NCBI GenBank assembly: GCA_016124385.1
Contig: WGNU01000006.1
Coordinates: 248,001 to 312,000 of the forward strand
From: Alphaproteobacteria bacterium
Lineage (GTDB): Bacteria > Pseudomonadota > Alphaproteobacteria > Micropepsales > Micropepsaceae
Direction of reading: 5' to 3'
Length of the DNA: 64,000 bases
Shown: in pieces, positions 26,298 through 35,826 of the stretch
How positions within the stretch are numbered: position 1 is the first letter of the stretch
Layout: every line of letters begins with the position of its first letter
Translations under genes and position numbers: made by a program
Notes under the pieces: generated by a model
Database searches by the model: none
Told to the model about the DNA's origin: nothing
Seen by the model: the letters and a program-made list of their open reading frames with translations, nothing else

Positions 26298-29200
26298 ATC
26301 CGGCCTTACGCCTTTACGAGGACGACGGCGCGCTCACGCTGTGCGGGGCGCCCGAGGGGTTCGACGCGCGTCTACTGGCCGACATTGCGACGACGCGTGG
26401 CGGACTCATCATCCATGTTGCGCGCGATGAACCCCGCGCGACGGCGATGGCCGAGGCGCTTCAATTCTTCGCGCCGCAGATCCCGCGCCTTCTATTCCCT
26501 GCCTGGGATTGTCTTCCTTATGACCGCGTGTCGCCGCGCGCCGAAGTGCTGGCGACGCGGATGGCGACGCTGGGGCTTCTCTCGCGGCGCGAGGGAACCG
26601 GGCGCGCGCCGCTCATCGTCCTCACCACGGTCAACGCGGCGCTGCAGCGCGTGCCGCCCCGTGCCTTCCTGCAAGGGGCCGGGTTCGCGGCCAAGGCCGG
26701 CAGCACGGTCTCGACGGACGCGCTTCTGCAGTTTCTCGCCCGCAACGGGTTTCAACGCGTCGGGACGGTGATGGAGCCGGGCGACTACGCCGTGCGGGGC
26801 GGCCTGATCGATCTCTTCCCGCCGGGCTTCGCCGAACCGGTGCGGCTCGATTTCTTCGGCGCGACGCTTGAGAGCGTGCGCTCGTTCAATCCCGAAGATC
26901 AGCGCACGACCGGACGGCTGCCGGCGCTCGATCTCATCGCAGTCAACGAAGTGCCGCTCGATGAGGCCTCGGTCGCGCGGTTCCGCGCGGGCTACGTCGC
27001 CGCCTTCGGCGCGGTGACGGACGAGGACCCGCTCTATGAATCCGTCTCCGAAGGGCGCCCGCATCCGGGCATGGAGCATTTCCTGCCGCTTTTCCATGAG
27101 CAGCTCGAGACGCTCTTCGACTATGCGCCCGACGCGCTCATCGGCTTCGATGGCCTCTCGGGCGACGCGACGAGCGAGCGCCTCGCGCAGATCGCCGACT
27201 ATTACGACGCGCGCGCCAGCGCGTTCGCCGATGCGCGTGCGGGGCGCACGGGGTTCGCCGGCGCGACGGCCCTCAAGCCGCTCCCGCCCGAGCGACTTTA
27301 CCTCACCGACGGCGCCTTCGAGAGGGCGATCGGCGACCGGCCGCGCCGGATTTTCACCGGCTTCTCGCTCCCGCCCGCACCGAACGTCATCGAGATGGGT
27401 GCCAAGCGCGGCCGCTCCTTCGCGCCGGAGCGCCAGGCCGAGGCCAACGTCTTCGAGGCGACGCGCGCCCACGCGTCCGCCGAGCAGAGGCGCGGGCGCA
27501 AGATCGTCATCGCCTGCTGGACGGCCGGTTCCGCCGACCGCATGGCGGGGGTCCTCGCCGATCACGGCGTCGCGCCGATCGTGATGCTGGAGGACGTATC
27601 GGCGCTGGCCGCGATGGCGCCGGAGGCCGTCGGCATCGCGGTTTTCGGCCTTGAGACCGGGTTCGAGGCGGACGATCTCACGCTCATCAGCGAGCAGGAC
27701 ATTCTGGGCGACCGCATGGTGCGGGCGCGCAAACCCCGGCGCGCAGCCAATTTCATCGCGGAGGCCTCCGCGCTCGCGCCCGGCGATCTCGTCGTCCATG
27801 TCGATCACGGCGTCGGGCGGTATCTGGGCCTCAAGGCGATCGACGTGTCGGGCGCGGCGCATGATTGCCTGGAGCTGCAATATGATGGCGGCAAGCTGTT
27901 CCTGCCGGTCGAGAATATCGAGCTGCTGTCGCGGTTCGGCACGGATTCCGAGAACGTCGCGCTCGACCGGCTGGGTGGATCGGGCTGGCAGTCGCGCAAG
28001 GCGCGCCTGAAGCAGCGCATCCGCGAGATGGCCGAGGAGCTCATCAAGGTCGCGGCCGCGCGGCTGATGAAGAGAGCGCCCGAGCTCGTGCCGCCGACCG
28101 GGGCCTATGACGAATTCGCCGCAAGCTTTCCCTACGAGGAAACGGAAGACCAGGAGCGCGCGATCGAGGAGACGCTGGGTGATCTTGCAGCGGGCCTGCC
28201 GATGGACCGGCTGGTCTGCGGCGATGTGGGGTTCGGCAAGACCGAGGTCGCGCTCCGTGCCGCCTTCGCGACCGCGATGGCGGGGCAGCAGGTCGCGGTT
28301 GTCGTGCCGACGACGCTGCTCGCGCGGCAGCATTTCCGGACCTTCTCGGAGCGCATGAAGGGCTGGCCGCTCAAGGTACGGCAGCTCTCGCGGCTCGTTT
28401 CGGCGAAGGATGCGGCGGAGACGCGCGCAGGGTTGCTTTCCGGCGAGGTCGATATTGTCGTCGGCACGCATGCGCTGCTGGCCAAATCCATCGCGTTCAA
28501 ATCGCTCGGCCTTCTCATCATCGATGAGGAGCAGCATTTCGGCGTCGCGCACAAGGAGCGGCTGAAGCAGCTGAAAGCGAATGTCCACGTGCTGACGCTG
28601 ACGGCAACGCCCATCCCGCGCACCCTGCAATTGGCGCTGCATGGCGTCAAAGACATGTCGCTGATCGCGACGCCGCCGATCGACCGGCTCGCGGTGCGCA
28701 CGTTCGTTGCGCCATTCGATCCCTTGACGATCCGCGAGGCGCTGCTGCGCGAGCATTATCGCGGCGGGCAGAGCTTCTATGTCGTCCCGCGCATCGCCGA
28801 TCTCGCCGATCAGATGGAATTCCTGACGCGCGACGTGCCGGAAGTGAAGGCCGTGACCGCCCACGGACAAATGCCGCCCGGCCAGCTCGACGATGTGATG
28901 AACGCCTTCTACGAGCGCAAATACGACGTGCTGCTTTCGACGACGATCGTCGAGAGCGGCCTCGATATTCCGACCGCCAACACGATGATCGTGTGGCGCG
29001 CGGACATGTTCGGCCTCGCCCAGCTCTATCAGCTGCGCGGGCGGATCGGTCGCTCGAAGCAGCGTGCCTATGCGTACCTCACGACGCCGCCCAACCGCAT
29101 CCTCACGGCGGGCGCGGAGCAGCGCCTCCACGTGCTGCAGACGCTCGACACGCTCGGCGCCGGCTTCACGCTCGCGAGCCACGATCTCGATCTGCGCGGG

Positions 29201-29779
29201 TCGGGCAATCTTCTAGGCGATGAGCAATCCGGCCATATCCGCGAGGTCGGCATCGAGCTCTATCAGGACATGCTGGAGGAGGCGGTCGCCTCGCTGAAGA
29301 GCGGGGATGAGGAAATCGCGGACGGAGAATGGTCGCCGCAGATCAATCTGGGCAGTTCGGTACTCATTCCCGAACATTATGTCGCTGATCTCAACGTGCG
29401 GATGTCGCTCTATCGCCGCCTCGGGAGCCTTGAGACGCGCGCGGAGATCGACGCGTTCGGGGCCGAGCTGATCGACCGGTTCGGGCCGTTGCCGGACGAC
29501 GCGCAGCACCTCCTCAAGATCGTCGAGATCAAGGCGCTCTGCCGCGCCGCGGGCATCGCGAAAATCGACGCGGGGCCGAAGGGCGCGACCATCGCCTTCC
29601 GCAACAATTTCTTCGCGAACCCCGAAGGGCTCATCGCCCATATCGCGCTTCAATCCGGCACGATGAAGGTGCGGCCCGATCAAACGCTCGTCGTCATGCG
29701 GTCGTGGGGCGGCGTCGAGGAACGGCTGGAAGGCGCGCGCAAGCTCGTCGGCAAGCTCGCCGAGATCGCGGCGGGTTAG
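26294..29779 (+). CDS. mfd: Transcription-repair coupling factor Mfd
   Basis: The 1161-residue translocase pushes RNA polymerase stalled at lesions off DNA and recruits UvrA. The UvrB-like N-terminal domains end near residue 350. The CarD-like RNA-polymerase-interaction domain follows (LVVHVDHGVGRYLGLKAIDVSG, about 497-560). The RecG-like motor has GDVGFGKT at 643-650, DEEQ at 744-747, TATPIPRTL and QLRGRIGRSKQ, and a C-terminal autoinhibitory D7 domain. The GTG start overlaps the sdhE stop. The last four bases overlap the convergent DsbA-family gene. Confidence 0.97.
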   Translation: MNPALRLYEDDGALTLCGAPEGFDARLLADIATTRGGLIIHVARDEPRATAMAEALQFFAPQIPRLLFPAWDCLPYDRVSPRAEVLATRMATLGLLSRREGTGRAPLIVLTTVNAALQRVPPRAFLQGAGFAAKAGSTVSTDALLQFLARNGFQRVGTVMEPGDYAVRGGLIDLFPPGFAEPVRLDFFGATLESVRSFNPEDQRTTGRLPALDLIAVNEVPLDEASVARFRAGYVAAFGAVTDEDPLYESVSEGRPHPGMEHFLPLFHEQLETLFDYAPDALIGFDGLSGDATSERLAQIADYYDARASAFADARAGRTGFAGATALKPLPPERLYLTDGAFERAIGDRPRRIFTGFSLPPAPNVIEMGAKRGRSFAPERQAEANVFEATRAHASAEQRRGRKIVIACWTAGSADRMAGVLADHGVAPIVMLEDVSALAAMAPEAVGIAVFGLETGFEADDLTLISEQDILGDRMVRARKPRRAANFIAEASALAPGDLVVHVDHGVGRYLGLKAIDVSGAAHDCLELQYDGGKLFLPVENIELLSRFGTDSENVALDRLGGSGWQSRKARLKQRIREMAEELIKVAAARLMKRAPELVPPTGAYDEFAASFPYEETEDQERAIEETLGDLAAGLPMDRLVCGDVGFGKTEVALRAAFATAMAGQQVAVVVPTTLLARQHFRTFSERMKGWPLKVRQLSRLVSAKDAAETRAGLLSGEVDIVVGTHALLAKSIAFKSLGLLIIDEEQHFGVAHKERLKQLKANVHVLTLTATPIPRTLQLALHGVKDMSLIATPPIDRLAVRTFVAPFDPLTIREALLREHYRGGQSFYVVPRIADLADQMEFLTRDVPEVKAVTAHGQMPPGQLDDVMNAFYERKYDVLLSTTIVESGLDIPTANTMIVWRADMFGLAQLYQLRGRIGRSKQRAYAYLTTPPNRILTAGAEQRLHVLQTLDTLGAGFTLASHDLDLRGSGNLLGDEQSGHIREVGIELYQDMLEEAVASLKSGDEEIADGEWSPQINLGSSVLIPEHYVADLNVRMSLYRRLGSLETRAEIDAFGAELIDRFGPLPDDAQHLLKIVEIKALCRAAGIAKIDAGPKGATIAFRNNFFANPEGLIAHIALQSGTMKVRPDQTLVVMRSWGGVEERLEGARKLVGKLAEIAAG

Positions 29780-30423
29780 ACTCGAGCGTCCGCCGCCGCT
29801 TCGCTCACCGCCTTGTCGATCGCGCTTAAGAGCATGTCGGGCTCCTGCGCGCCGATCATCAGATATTTGTCGTCGATCACGTAGGCCGGCACGCCCTGAA
29901 CGCCCATGCGGCGGGCCAGCATGTCCTCGCGGTGGACGAGCTGGCGGTCAGCATCGCCCGCGAGAAGCTCGGCGACGAGCACCTGGTCCATCCCGGCTTC
30001 GCCCGCCGCCATCACGAGAATTGTGGGATCCCCGATATCCTCGCCGTCAATGAAATAGCGGCGAAAGAGGATCTCGGCCATCGTATGCTGAACGCCTGCC
30101 GAGCCCGCCCAGCGCAGGAGGCGATGACTGTCCAGCGTGTTCGGCGTCAGGGCGATCTTGTCGAACGCGAAGTTGATGCCGACCGCCGCGCCGAATTCAT
30201 GCAAGGCGTTCGAGACCTGACGGGGCCGTTCGCCCTCGCCGAATTTTTCCTTGAGGTAGGTCTTGCGATCGACCCCTTCGAGGGGAACCGTCGGGTCCAG
30301 CCGGAAGGGCCGCCAGCGCACGTCGAATTCCATGTGGGGGCGCTGCGCGAGCGCCATTTCCAGCCGGCGCTTGCCGATATAGCACCAGGGGCAGATCGTG
30401 TCGGAGATGATGTCGATTTTCAT
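29776..30423 (-). CDS. DsbA-family (FrnE-like) thiol oxidoreductase
   Basis: The 215-residue product has a thioredoxin-like fold with the redox motif Cys11-Pro-Trp-Cys14 directly after strand beta1, a helical insertion (FRLDPTVPLEGVDRKTYLKEKFG), and the cis-Pro segment GVQGVPAYVIDDKYLMIGAQ. It has no signal peptide, so it acts in the cytoplasm like FrnE and 2-hydroxychromene-2-carboxylate isomerase relatives, not as periplasmic DsbA. The natural substrate is unknown. It overlaps the end of mfd by 4 bases. Confidence 0.92.
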   Translation of the reverse strand: MKIDIISDTICPWCYIGKRRLEMALAQRPHMEFDVRWRPFRLDPTVPLEGVDRKTYLKEKFGEGERPRQVSNALHEFGAAVGINFAFDKIALTPNTLDSHRLLRWAGSAGVQHTMAEILFRRYFIDGEDIGDPTILVMAAGEAGMDQVLVAELLAGDADRQLVHREDMLARRMGVQGVPAYVIDDKYLMIGAQEPDMLLSAIDKAVSEAAADARV

Positions 30424-30560
30424 GGGCCAAGGTTAGGCCATATGCCGCCCCAGGGGAAATCGCCGGGCGCAGCCGCCGCTTGACGCGGCGCGCCCGAGCT
30501 TCCTATGTACCGCCACTCCCACCCCGCCCGACACGTCACCGCCGAGAGGGCCGCAGCGCC

Positions 30561-31328
30561 ATGAGCATTGATGCCTCCCTATTCGACCTGACGGGTCAGG
30601 TCGCGCTCGTCACGGGCGCCTCGAGCGGGCTCGGCCAGCGTTTCGCGGAAGTCTTGAGCGGGGCTGGCGCCAAAGTGGCGCTCGCGGCGCGGCGGCTGGA
30701 CCGGCTGGAAGGTCTTCAGGCGCGGTTGCGCGAGGCCGGCGGCATCGCCGAGACCGTCGCGCTCGATGTGACAGCGGGCGCGACGTTCGAAGCGCATCTC
30801 GACGCGATCGAGGAAGTGCTCGGGCCCGTCGATATCCTCATCAACAATGCCGGCATGAACATCCAGTCGCGCGCGATCGACATCCGCGAGGCGGCCTATG
30901 ACCAGTTGATGGCGACCAACGTGAAGGGGCCGTTCTTGCTCGCGACCGCCGTCGCGCGGCGCATGATCGCGCGCAAGCGCGGCGGGCGGATCATCAACAT
31001 CGCCTCGATCGGGGCGCACCGGGTGCTGCCGGGCCTTGCGATCTACTGCATGTCGAAGGCGGCAATCGCGATGATGACGCAAAGCCTCGCGCGGGAATGG
31101 GCGCGCGCGGACATCAACGTGACTGCGATCTGCCCGGGCTATATCGAAACAGAACTCAATTCCGAATGGTTTTCCTCCGAGGGCGGACAAAAGCAGATCG
31201 CGGGCTTTCCGCGCAAACGATTGGGCGAGGAAAGCGATCTCGACGGTACACTGTTGCTGCTTGCCTCCGCGGCCGGGCGGATCATGACTGGCTCGATCGT
31301 CACCGTGGACGACGGACAGTCGCTTTAG
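30561..31328 (+). CDS. Short-chain dehydrogenase/reductase
   Basis: The 255-residue classical SDR has TGASSGLG at residues 18-25, an ARR cofactor segment suggesting NADPH preference, NNAG, the catalytic Ser in NIASIG and YCMSK. The C-terminal region ends with TGSIVTVDDGQS. Such enzymes oxidise or reduce hydroxy/keto groups; the substrate is unknown. The ATG at 30561 was chosen because the SDR fold begins there and an in-frame start 81 bases upstream would add a basic leader without homology. The acyltransferase gene follows 4 bases after the stop. Confidence 0.9.
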   Translation: MSIDASLFDLTGQVALVTGASSGLGQRFAEVLSGAGAKVALAARRLDRLEGLQARLREAGGIAETVALDVTAGATFEAHLDAIEEVLGPVDILINNAGMNIQSRAIDIREAAYDQLMATNVKGPFLLATAVARRMIARKRGGRIINIASIGAHRVLPGLAIYCMSKAAIAMMTQSLAREWARADINVTAICPGYIETELNSEWFSSEGGQKQIAGFPRKRLGEESDLDGTLLLLASAAGRIMTGSIVTVDDGQSL

Positions 31329-31332
31329 CCCC

Positions 31333-32055
31333 TTGCGCCGCGACCATCGCCCCTATTGGCTGAAAAAGCTCGATGAGCGGCTAAGGGATGCCTATGCGCG
31401 GCATTTCGTGCTGCCGCAATTCGACACGGTCGGCGAGGGCGCGCGGCTGCTCAATCCGCGCCACATCGCCGTGATCGGCGGCGGCATCCATCTCGGCCGC
31501 TATGTCCATCTGAACGCGGAGAAGGGCGCGCCGATCAAGCTCTGCGTCTGGGACAGCAAGAAGCGCGGCGGGTTTCTGCGCATCGGCGACTATGTGCTGA
31601 TCAGTCCCGGCGTGCGGATCATCGCGGCCGAGGGCATCACGATCGGGACGGGCACGATGATCGCCTCCGGCGTCTATATCAGCGACAGCGACTGGCACGG
31701 GCTCTATGACCGCACGGACGACGAGGGCCACGTGGCGCCGATCACGATCGGCGAGAATGTGTGGATCGGCGTCGGCGCGATCATCGCCAAGGGCGTGACG
31801 ATCGGGCGGAACAGCGTGATCGGGGCAGGGAGCGTCGTCGTCCACGATATCCCTGAAAACGTCGTCGCGGCCGGCAACCCCGCCGCGCCGCGCAAGGCGC
31901 TGGAGCCCGGGCGCGCGATCCGGGACCGGCGCGATCTCTTTCGCGCGCCGGAAGCGTTCGCGCGGCAGATGGATGCGATCGACCGCGCCTTCATGCGCGG
32001 CAATCGCACGCTCTCGTGGCTGCGAGCGATCCTCTTCCCGACCAAGGACGACTGA
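31333..32055 (+). CDS. Left-handed beta-helix (hexapeptide) acyltransferase
   Basis: The 240-residue product is built of hexapeptide turns (GDYVLISPGVRIIAAEGITIGTG, IGENVWIGVGAIIAKGVTIG, VIGAGSVVVHDIPENVVAAGNPA), the fold of acetyl- and succinyltransferases such as WbbJ and Maa. ISDSDWHG contains the likely catalytic His. It may acylate a sugar or lipid. The start is a TTG at 31333, only 4 bases after the SDR stop, since no ATG precedes the conserved part. Its expression probably depends on the SDR gene. Confidence 0.85.
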   Translation: MRRDHRPYWLKKLDERLRDAYARHFVLPQFDTVGEGARLLNPRHIAVIGGGIHLGRYVHLNAEKGAPIKLCVWDSKKRGGFLRIGDYVLISPGVRIIAAEGITIGTGTMIASGVYISDSDWHGLYDRTDDEGHVAPITIGENVWIGVGAIIAKGVTIGRNSVIGAGSVVVHDIPENVVAAGNPAAPRKALEPGRAIRDRRDLFRAPEAFARQMDAIDRAFMRGNRTLSWLRAILFPTKDD

Positions 32056-32057
32056 GC

Positions 32058-32477
32058 TCAGCGATAGAGCTCGACCGTCTTCTCATCGGTGCTGGAGAGC
32101 ACGCGGATGCGCCGCACGCCCTCGGGCAGAGGATCGATCGTCAGCTCGATCGTCTCCCAGGCGAAGGCCTGGCTCACCACCGCCTTGGGCGCGGGGGGCT
32201 GGCCGTACATCGTAAAGCTCATGACGTCGCCCTCGGGCGCGAAGGTCTGGAGCGGGCGCAATTCGACATTCGTCCAGCCGCCCGAATTGACGACGCCGCG
32301 CACCTTCAGAACGACGCTCGGCGGCATCTTGCGCGTCATGACCGCAGAGACCGCATCGATCGAATAGATCGGCCGCGGCGGCGGCGGCAGATTGGGGTCC
32401 GGCTTGGGGCTGCCCGTGCAGCCTATCAGCGTCATCAGCGCGGCCAGCGCCGCCACCATTTGCAGCTTGATCGTCAT
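32058..32477 (-). CDS. Predicted small lipoprotein, unknown function
   Basis: The 139-residue product has a lipoprotein signal peptide with the lipobox LIGC (Cys20), then a proline-rich spacer (PKPDPNLPPPPRP) and a compact beta-rich domain. No family was recognised. It should be exported, modified by Lgt (encoded at 43631) and anchored in the membrane. The gene is convergent with the acyltransferase gene, the stops being 2 bases apart. It is divergent from the racemase gene. Confidence 0.75.
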   Translation of the reverse strand: MTIKLQMVAALAALMTLIGCTGSPKPDPNLPPPPRPIYSIDAVSAVMTRKMPPSVVLKVRGVVNSGGWTNVELRPLQTFAPEGDVMSFTMYGQPPAPKAVVSQAFAWETIELTIDPLPEGVRRIRVLSSTDEKTVELYR

Positions 32478-32568
32478 GGGCTCCCTCCCGCCACTTGCCG
32501 TTTACGGCCGATGATCGTGCGTCTATGACATCGATACGGCAATCATAAGGCGAAGGGAGAGAAGCGAC

Positions 32569-33693
32569 ATGGGTCCTTTACGCGGCGTCAAGATCATCGA
32601 GTTCGCGGGCATTGGCCCGGGACCGTTCTGCTGCATGCTGCTGTCGGACATGGGCGCGGAAATCATCCGCATCGACCGCAAGGGCGGGCGCGGCGGCTCG
32701 AAATTCGAGATCGGCAGCCGGGGGCGCCGCTCCGTCGCTCTGGACCTGAAGAAGCCGGAAGCCATCGAGGCGGCGCTCAAGCTCATGGAATCCGCCGACG
32801 CAATCATCGAAGGCTTCCGTCCCGGCGTGATGGAGCGGCTGGGGCTTGGTCCCGAGGTCGCGCTCAAGCGCAATCCCAAGCTCGTCTATGGCCGCATGAC
32901 GGGGTGGGGGCAGACCGGGCCGCTCGCCAACGCGGCCGGTCACGATATCAACTACATCGCGCTCACCGGCGCGCTCCACGCCATCGGGCGCAAGGGCGAG
33001 CCGCCGGTGCCGCCGCTTAACCTCGTGGGCGATTTCGGGGGCGGCGCCCTCTATCTCGCGATGGGCGTCTGTGCGGCGCTCTTCGAGGCCAACCGCTCGG
33101 GCCAGGGCCAGGTCATCGACTGCGCGATGACGGACGGCGCGGCCTCGCTGATGGCGATGTTCTACGGCTTCACGGCCAGCGGCATGTGGACCGGCGAGCG
33201 CTCGTCCAATATGCTCGACGGCGGCGCGCATTTCTATGACACCTACGAGACGAAGGACGGGAAATACATCTCGCTCGGCTCGATCGAGCCGCAGTTCTAC
33301 GCGCTGCTGCGCGAGAAGGCGGGGCTCGATGATCCCGCGTTCGAGGCGCAGATGGACCGCGCGCACTGGCCGGCCCTGAAGGCCAAAGTCGCTTCCGTCA
33401 TCAAGACGAAGACTCGCGACGAGTGGGACGCGATCATGCTGGGGAGCGATGTGTGCTACGCGCCCGTGCTCTCGATCACGGAAGCCGGCCAGCATCCGCA
33501 CAACGCCGCGCGCCAGACGATCGTCACCATCGACGGCGTCGCGCAGCCGGCGCCCGCGCCGCGCTTCAGCCGCACCGTTTCGACGATCCAAGGGCCGGTA
33601 CCCAGCGTCGGTCAGCATACGGAGGAAGGCCTCAAAGATTGGGGCTTCTCGGCCGATGCGATCGCCAAACTGAAGGACGTGGGCGCGATCTGA
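32569..33693 (+). CDS. Alpha-methylacyl-CoA racemase (CaiB/BaiF family)
   Basis: The 374-residue product is a class III CoA-transferase-fold enzyme. The acid/base pair of alpha-methylacyl-CoA racemases is present: His125 in [11 protein letters not shown] and Asp155 in [10 protein letters not shown], matching His126/Asp156 of the mycobacterial enzyme. This makes racemisation of 2-methylacyl-CoAs, needed to degrade branched chains and sterol side chains, more likely than CoA transfer. The ATG is preceded by GAAGGGAGA. An alpha/beta hydrolase and a histidine phosphatase gene follow on the same strand. Confidence 0.92.
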   Translation: MGPLRGVKIIEFAGIGPGPFCCMLLSDMGAEIIRIDRKGGRGGSKFEIGSRGRRSVALDLKKPEAIEAALKLMESADAIIEGFRPGVMERLGLGPEVALKRNPKLVYGRMTGWGQTGPLANAAGHDINYIALTGALHAIGRKGEPPVPPLNLVGDFGGGALYLAMGVCAALFEANRSGQGQVIDCAMTDGAASLMAMFYGFTASGMWTGERSSNMLDGGAHFYDTYETKDGKYISLGSIEPQFYALLREKAGLDDPAFEAQMDRAHWPALKAKVASVIKTKTRDEWDAIMLGSDVCYAPVLSITEAGQHPHNAARQTIVTIDGVAQPAPAPRFSRTVSTIQGPVPSVGQHTEEGLKDWGFSADAIAKLKDVGAI

Positions 33694-33726
33694 AGCGGCT
33701 CGGCGGCACCCACGCGGAGAGACTGC

Positions 33727-34581
33727 ATGCACGTGACCGTCAACGGCGTCCGGCTCTTCTTCGACGTGGCGGGGCCAAAGCTCGTCCCGCATGGCCCTGC
33801 GATGCGCGAGCGGCCGACGCTGATCGTGCTCCATGGCGGGCCGGGCTTCGATCATTCCGGGCTCAAGCCCGAATTCGACGTCTTCGCCGATATCGCGCAG
33901 GTGATCTATCTCGATCACCGCGCGAACGGGCGGAGCGACGCGGGCCCGCAGAACGCCTGGACGCTTCAACAATGGGGTGAGGACGTCAAAGGCTTCTGCG
34001 ACGCGCTCGGCATCGAGCGGCCGATCGTCTACGGCGTCTCGTTCGGCGGCTATGTCGCGCAGGCCTACGCGACGCAGTTTCCCGATCATCCGGCCAAGCT
34101 TATCCTTTCGGCAACGGCGGCGCGCATCGACCCCGCGCTCAGTGCCACCAAGTTCCGCGAGCTTGGCGGCGATGCGGCGGGCGAGGCGGCTCATCGCTTC
34201 TTTACCGAACCCGGCCTTGAGACGGCGATCGCGTTCCTCGAACATTGCCGGCCGCTCTATTCGGTGACGCGCCAGCTCGACCCCGATCGCGGGGCGCGGG
34301 CGATCGAGAATTACGAAGTGATGTTCGATTTCTTCCAGCCGGGCGGCGAGGAGGCGCGGATGGACTATCGCGCCGCGCTCGCGCGCATCCAGTGTCCGAC
34401 GCTCGTCGTGAGCGCGGAGCATGATCCGATCCTGCCGGCGCCGTTGCAGGACGAGTTGCTGGCCGCGCTGCCGGACGGCATCGGCCGCCTCGTGCGACTG
34501 TCAAACTGCGGTCATTTCCTGACCGATAATTGGCCCGATTTCGAGCGCGCGATGCGCGCCTTCATTCTCGAGGAACTCTGA
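33727..34581 (+). CDS. Alpha/beta hydrolase (proline iminopeptidase-like)
   Basis: The 284-residue product has the oxyanion motif HGGPG at residues 36-40, the nucleophile Ser105 in GVSFGG, a late Asp in VVSAEHDP and the catalytic His in NCGHF. HGGPG plus LDHRANGRSD resembles the proline iminopeptidase branch (S33), but the branch also holds esterases and haloperoxidase-like enzymes, so the substrate is open. Its stop shares one base with the start of the next gene (TGATG), which couples their translation. Confidence 0.88.
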   Translation: MHVTVNGVRLFFDVAGPKLVPHGPAMRERPTLIVLHGGPGFDHSGLKPEFDVFADIAQVIYLDHRANGRSDAGPQNAWTLQQWGEDVKGFCDALGIERPIVYGVSFGGYVAQAYATQFPDHPAKLILSATAARIDPALSATKFRELGGDAAGEAAHRFFTEPGLETAIAFLEHCRPLYSVTRQLDPDRGARAIENYEVMFDFFQPGGEEARMDYRAALARIQCPTLVVSAEHDPILPAPLQDELLAALPDGIGRLVRLSNCGHFLTDNWPDFERAMRAFILEEL

Positions 34582-35318
34582 TGAGCGCCTTGCCCGGAAC
34601 GACGGGACGGCGGCGGATCTATTTGATGCGCCACGGTCACGTGGATTATTTCAGCCCGGATGTCCTGCGCACGGGCAAGACCGAGGACGTGCCGCTGACG
34701 CCATTGGGGCGCGAACAGGCGGCCGCGAGCGGCGCCGCGCTCGCCCATGTGCGGTTCGATGTGGCGCTCTCTTCCGGTTATCCGCGCACGCGCCAGACGG
34801 CGGAGATCGTGCTCGCGGCGAACCGGGAGAGCGATCATCTGAGACTCGGCGCGGAGCCGGGGCTCGTCGAGATCAAAGGCGGCGGCTCCGCCGGCATCCG
34901 TCGGCGGGAAGAGCTCGCCGCGCTCCTCACCTTCCAGTTCGAGGCGGCGGCAGAGCCCGGCGCCACCATGTTCGGGGGCGAGGCCTTCCAGGGCGCGCTC
35001 GATCGCGGCCGCGCGGCGATCACGCGCCTCCTCGCGCAGCCCGACTGGCACACCGCGCTCGTCGTCGCGCATGAGGGGATGAACCGGCTCATCCTCGGCT
35101 GGTGCACGGGCAATGACCTGCGCGCCGTCCAGGCGTTCGAGCAAGATCTCGCCTGCATCAACATCCTCGATTTCGACATGGTGCCGCGGGCGGACGGGAG
35201 CGTCGGCACCGAGATCCAGCGCGCCATCATCAAGGCGGTCAACATCACGCCCTATGACTGGATGAAGCACGGCATGGCGATGACGAGCTTCGAGGCGATC
35301 TTCGCGAAGATGGACTAG
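34581..35318 (+). CDS. Histidine phosphatase superfamily protein
   Basis: The 245-residue product has the phosphohistidine motif LMRHGHV (Arg17-His18-Gly19), a second arginine segment SGYPRTRQTAE and the late VVAHEGMNRLI holding the second His. This is the phosphoglycerate-mutase/phosphatase fold, branch 1. The substrate is unknown. It is coupled to the upstream hydrolase gene by a TGATG overlap. The open frame extends 51 bases further upstream into that gene and is not used. Confidence 0.9.
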   Translation: MSALPGTTGRRRIYLMRHGHVDYFSPDVLRTGKTEDVPLTPLGREQAAASGAALAHVRFDVALSSGYPRTRQTAEIVLAANRESDHLRLGAEPGLVEIKGGGSAGIRRREELAALLTFQFEAAAEPGATMFGGEAFQGALDRGRAAITRLLAQPDWHTALVVAHEGMNRLILGWCTGNDLRAVQAFEQDLACINILDFDMVPRADGSVGTEIQRAIIKAVNITPYDWMKHGMAMTSFEAIFAKMD

Positions 35319-35324
35319 GCCGCG

Positions 35325-35816
35325 CTAGAGCAACCGATAGAGCGAGACGGCGGGAATGGCGGCGCCGAAGCCCGCCTTCTCGTAAGCGCGGCGCGCGGCG
35401 GCGTGGCGCTCATCGCCGCCCGTGCTGACGGTCGCCGAGACCATACCGGCCTCCTTCATGCGGGCGATCGCGGCCCCGAAGAGGGCGGTGCCCACGCCCT
35501 TGCCGGCGTGATCGGGATGAACGGCGGCAAAGGCGATCTCGCCGAAACGCTCGGCCGGATGCAGCGTGACCGCCACGAAGCCGATCGGCGCGCCATCTTG
35601 GACGGCTACCAGGAAATCACCCGGCACGCTGTCGCGATAGAGCGCGGCGACGAAATCCGCCTGCTCGCGCTCCGCATTGGCAAAGGCGCTCGCGTAGATT
35701 GGCACGCCGACCGTTGCGCGAAAGCCCGCAAAGACCGGCGCGAAGGCCGCCACGCGGATTGCCTCAAGCGCTGGAACATCCTCCAGCCCAAGGGGTCGGA
35801 TCTCATACCCGCGCAT
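35325..35816 (-). CDS. GNAT-family N-acetyltransferase
   Basis: The 163-residue product has a GNAT fold: LEDVPALEAIRVAAF at the start, the acetyl-CoA-binding motif AVHPDHAGKGVGTALFGAAI and a late ARRAYEKAGF. Such enzymes transfer acetyl from acetyl-CoA to an amine; the target cannot be told. It starts 10 bases after the stop of the membrane-anchored protein gene 35827-36861 and is presumably co-transcribed with it. Confidence 0.9.
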   Translation of the reverse strand: MRGYEIRPLGLEDVPALEAIRVAAFAPVFAGFRATVGVPIYASAFANAEREQADFVAALYRDSVPGDFLVAVQDGAPIGFVAVTLHPAERFGEIAFAAVHPDHAGKGVGTALFGAAIARMKEAGMVSATVSTGGDERHAAARRAYEKAGFGAAIPAVSLYRLL

Positions 35817-35826
35817 CCGCGCTCCC

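Noticed and set aside
26492-29182. Reverse-strand open frame of 896 codons opposite mfd
   Set aside because: G+C-rich codon use leaves the antisense frame open. The translation is Arg/His/Asp-rich with no family, while the forward strand encodes complete Mfd.
32578-34422. Reverse-strand open frame of 614 codons
   Set aside because: Antisense to the racemase and hydrolase genes, whose catalytic motifs are complete.
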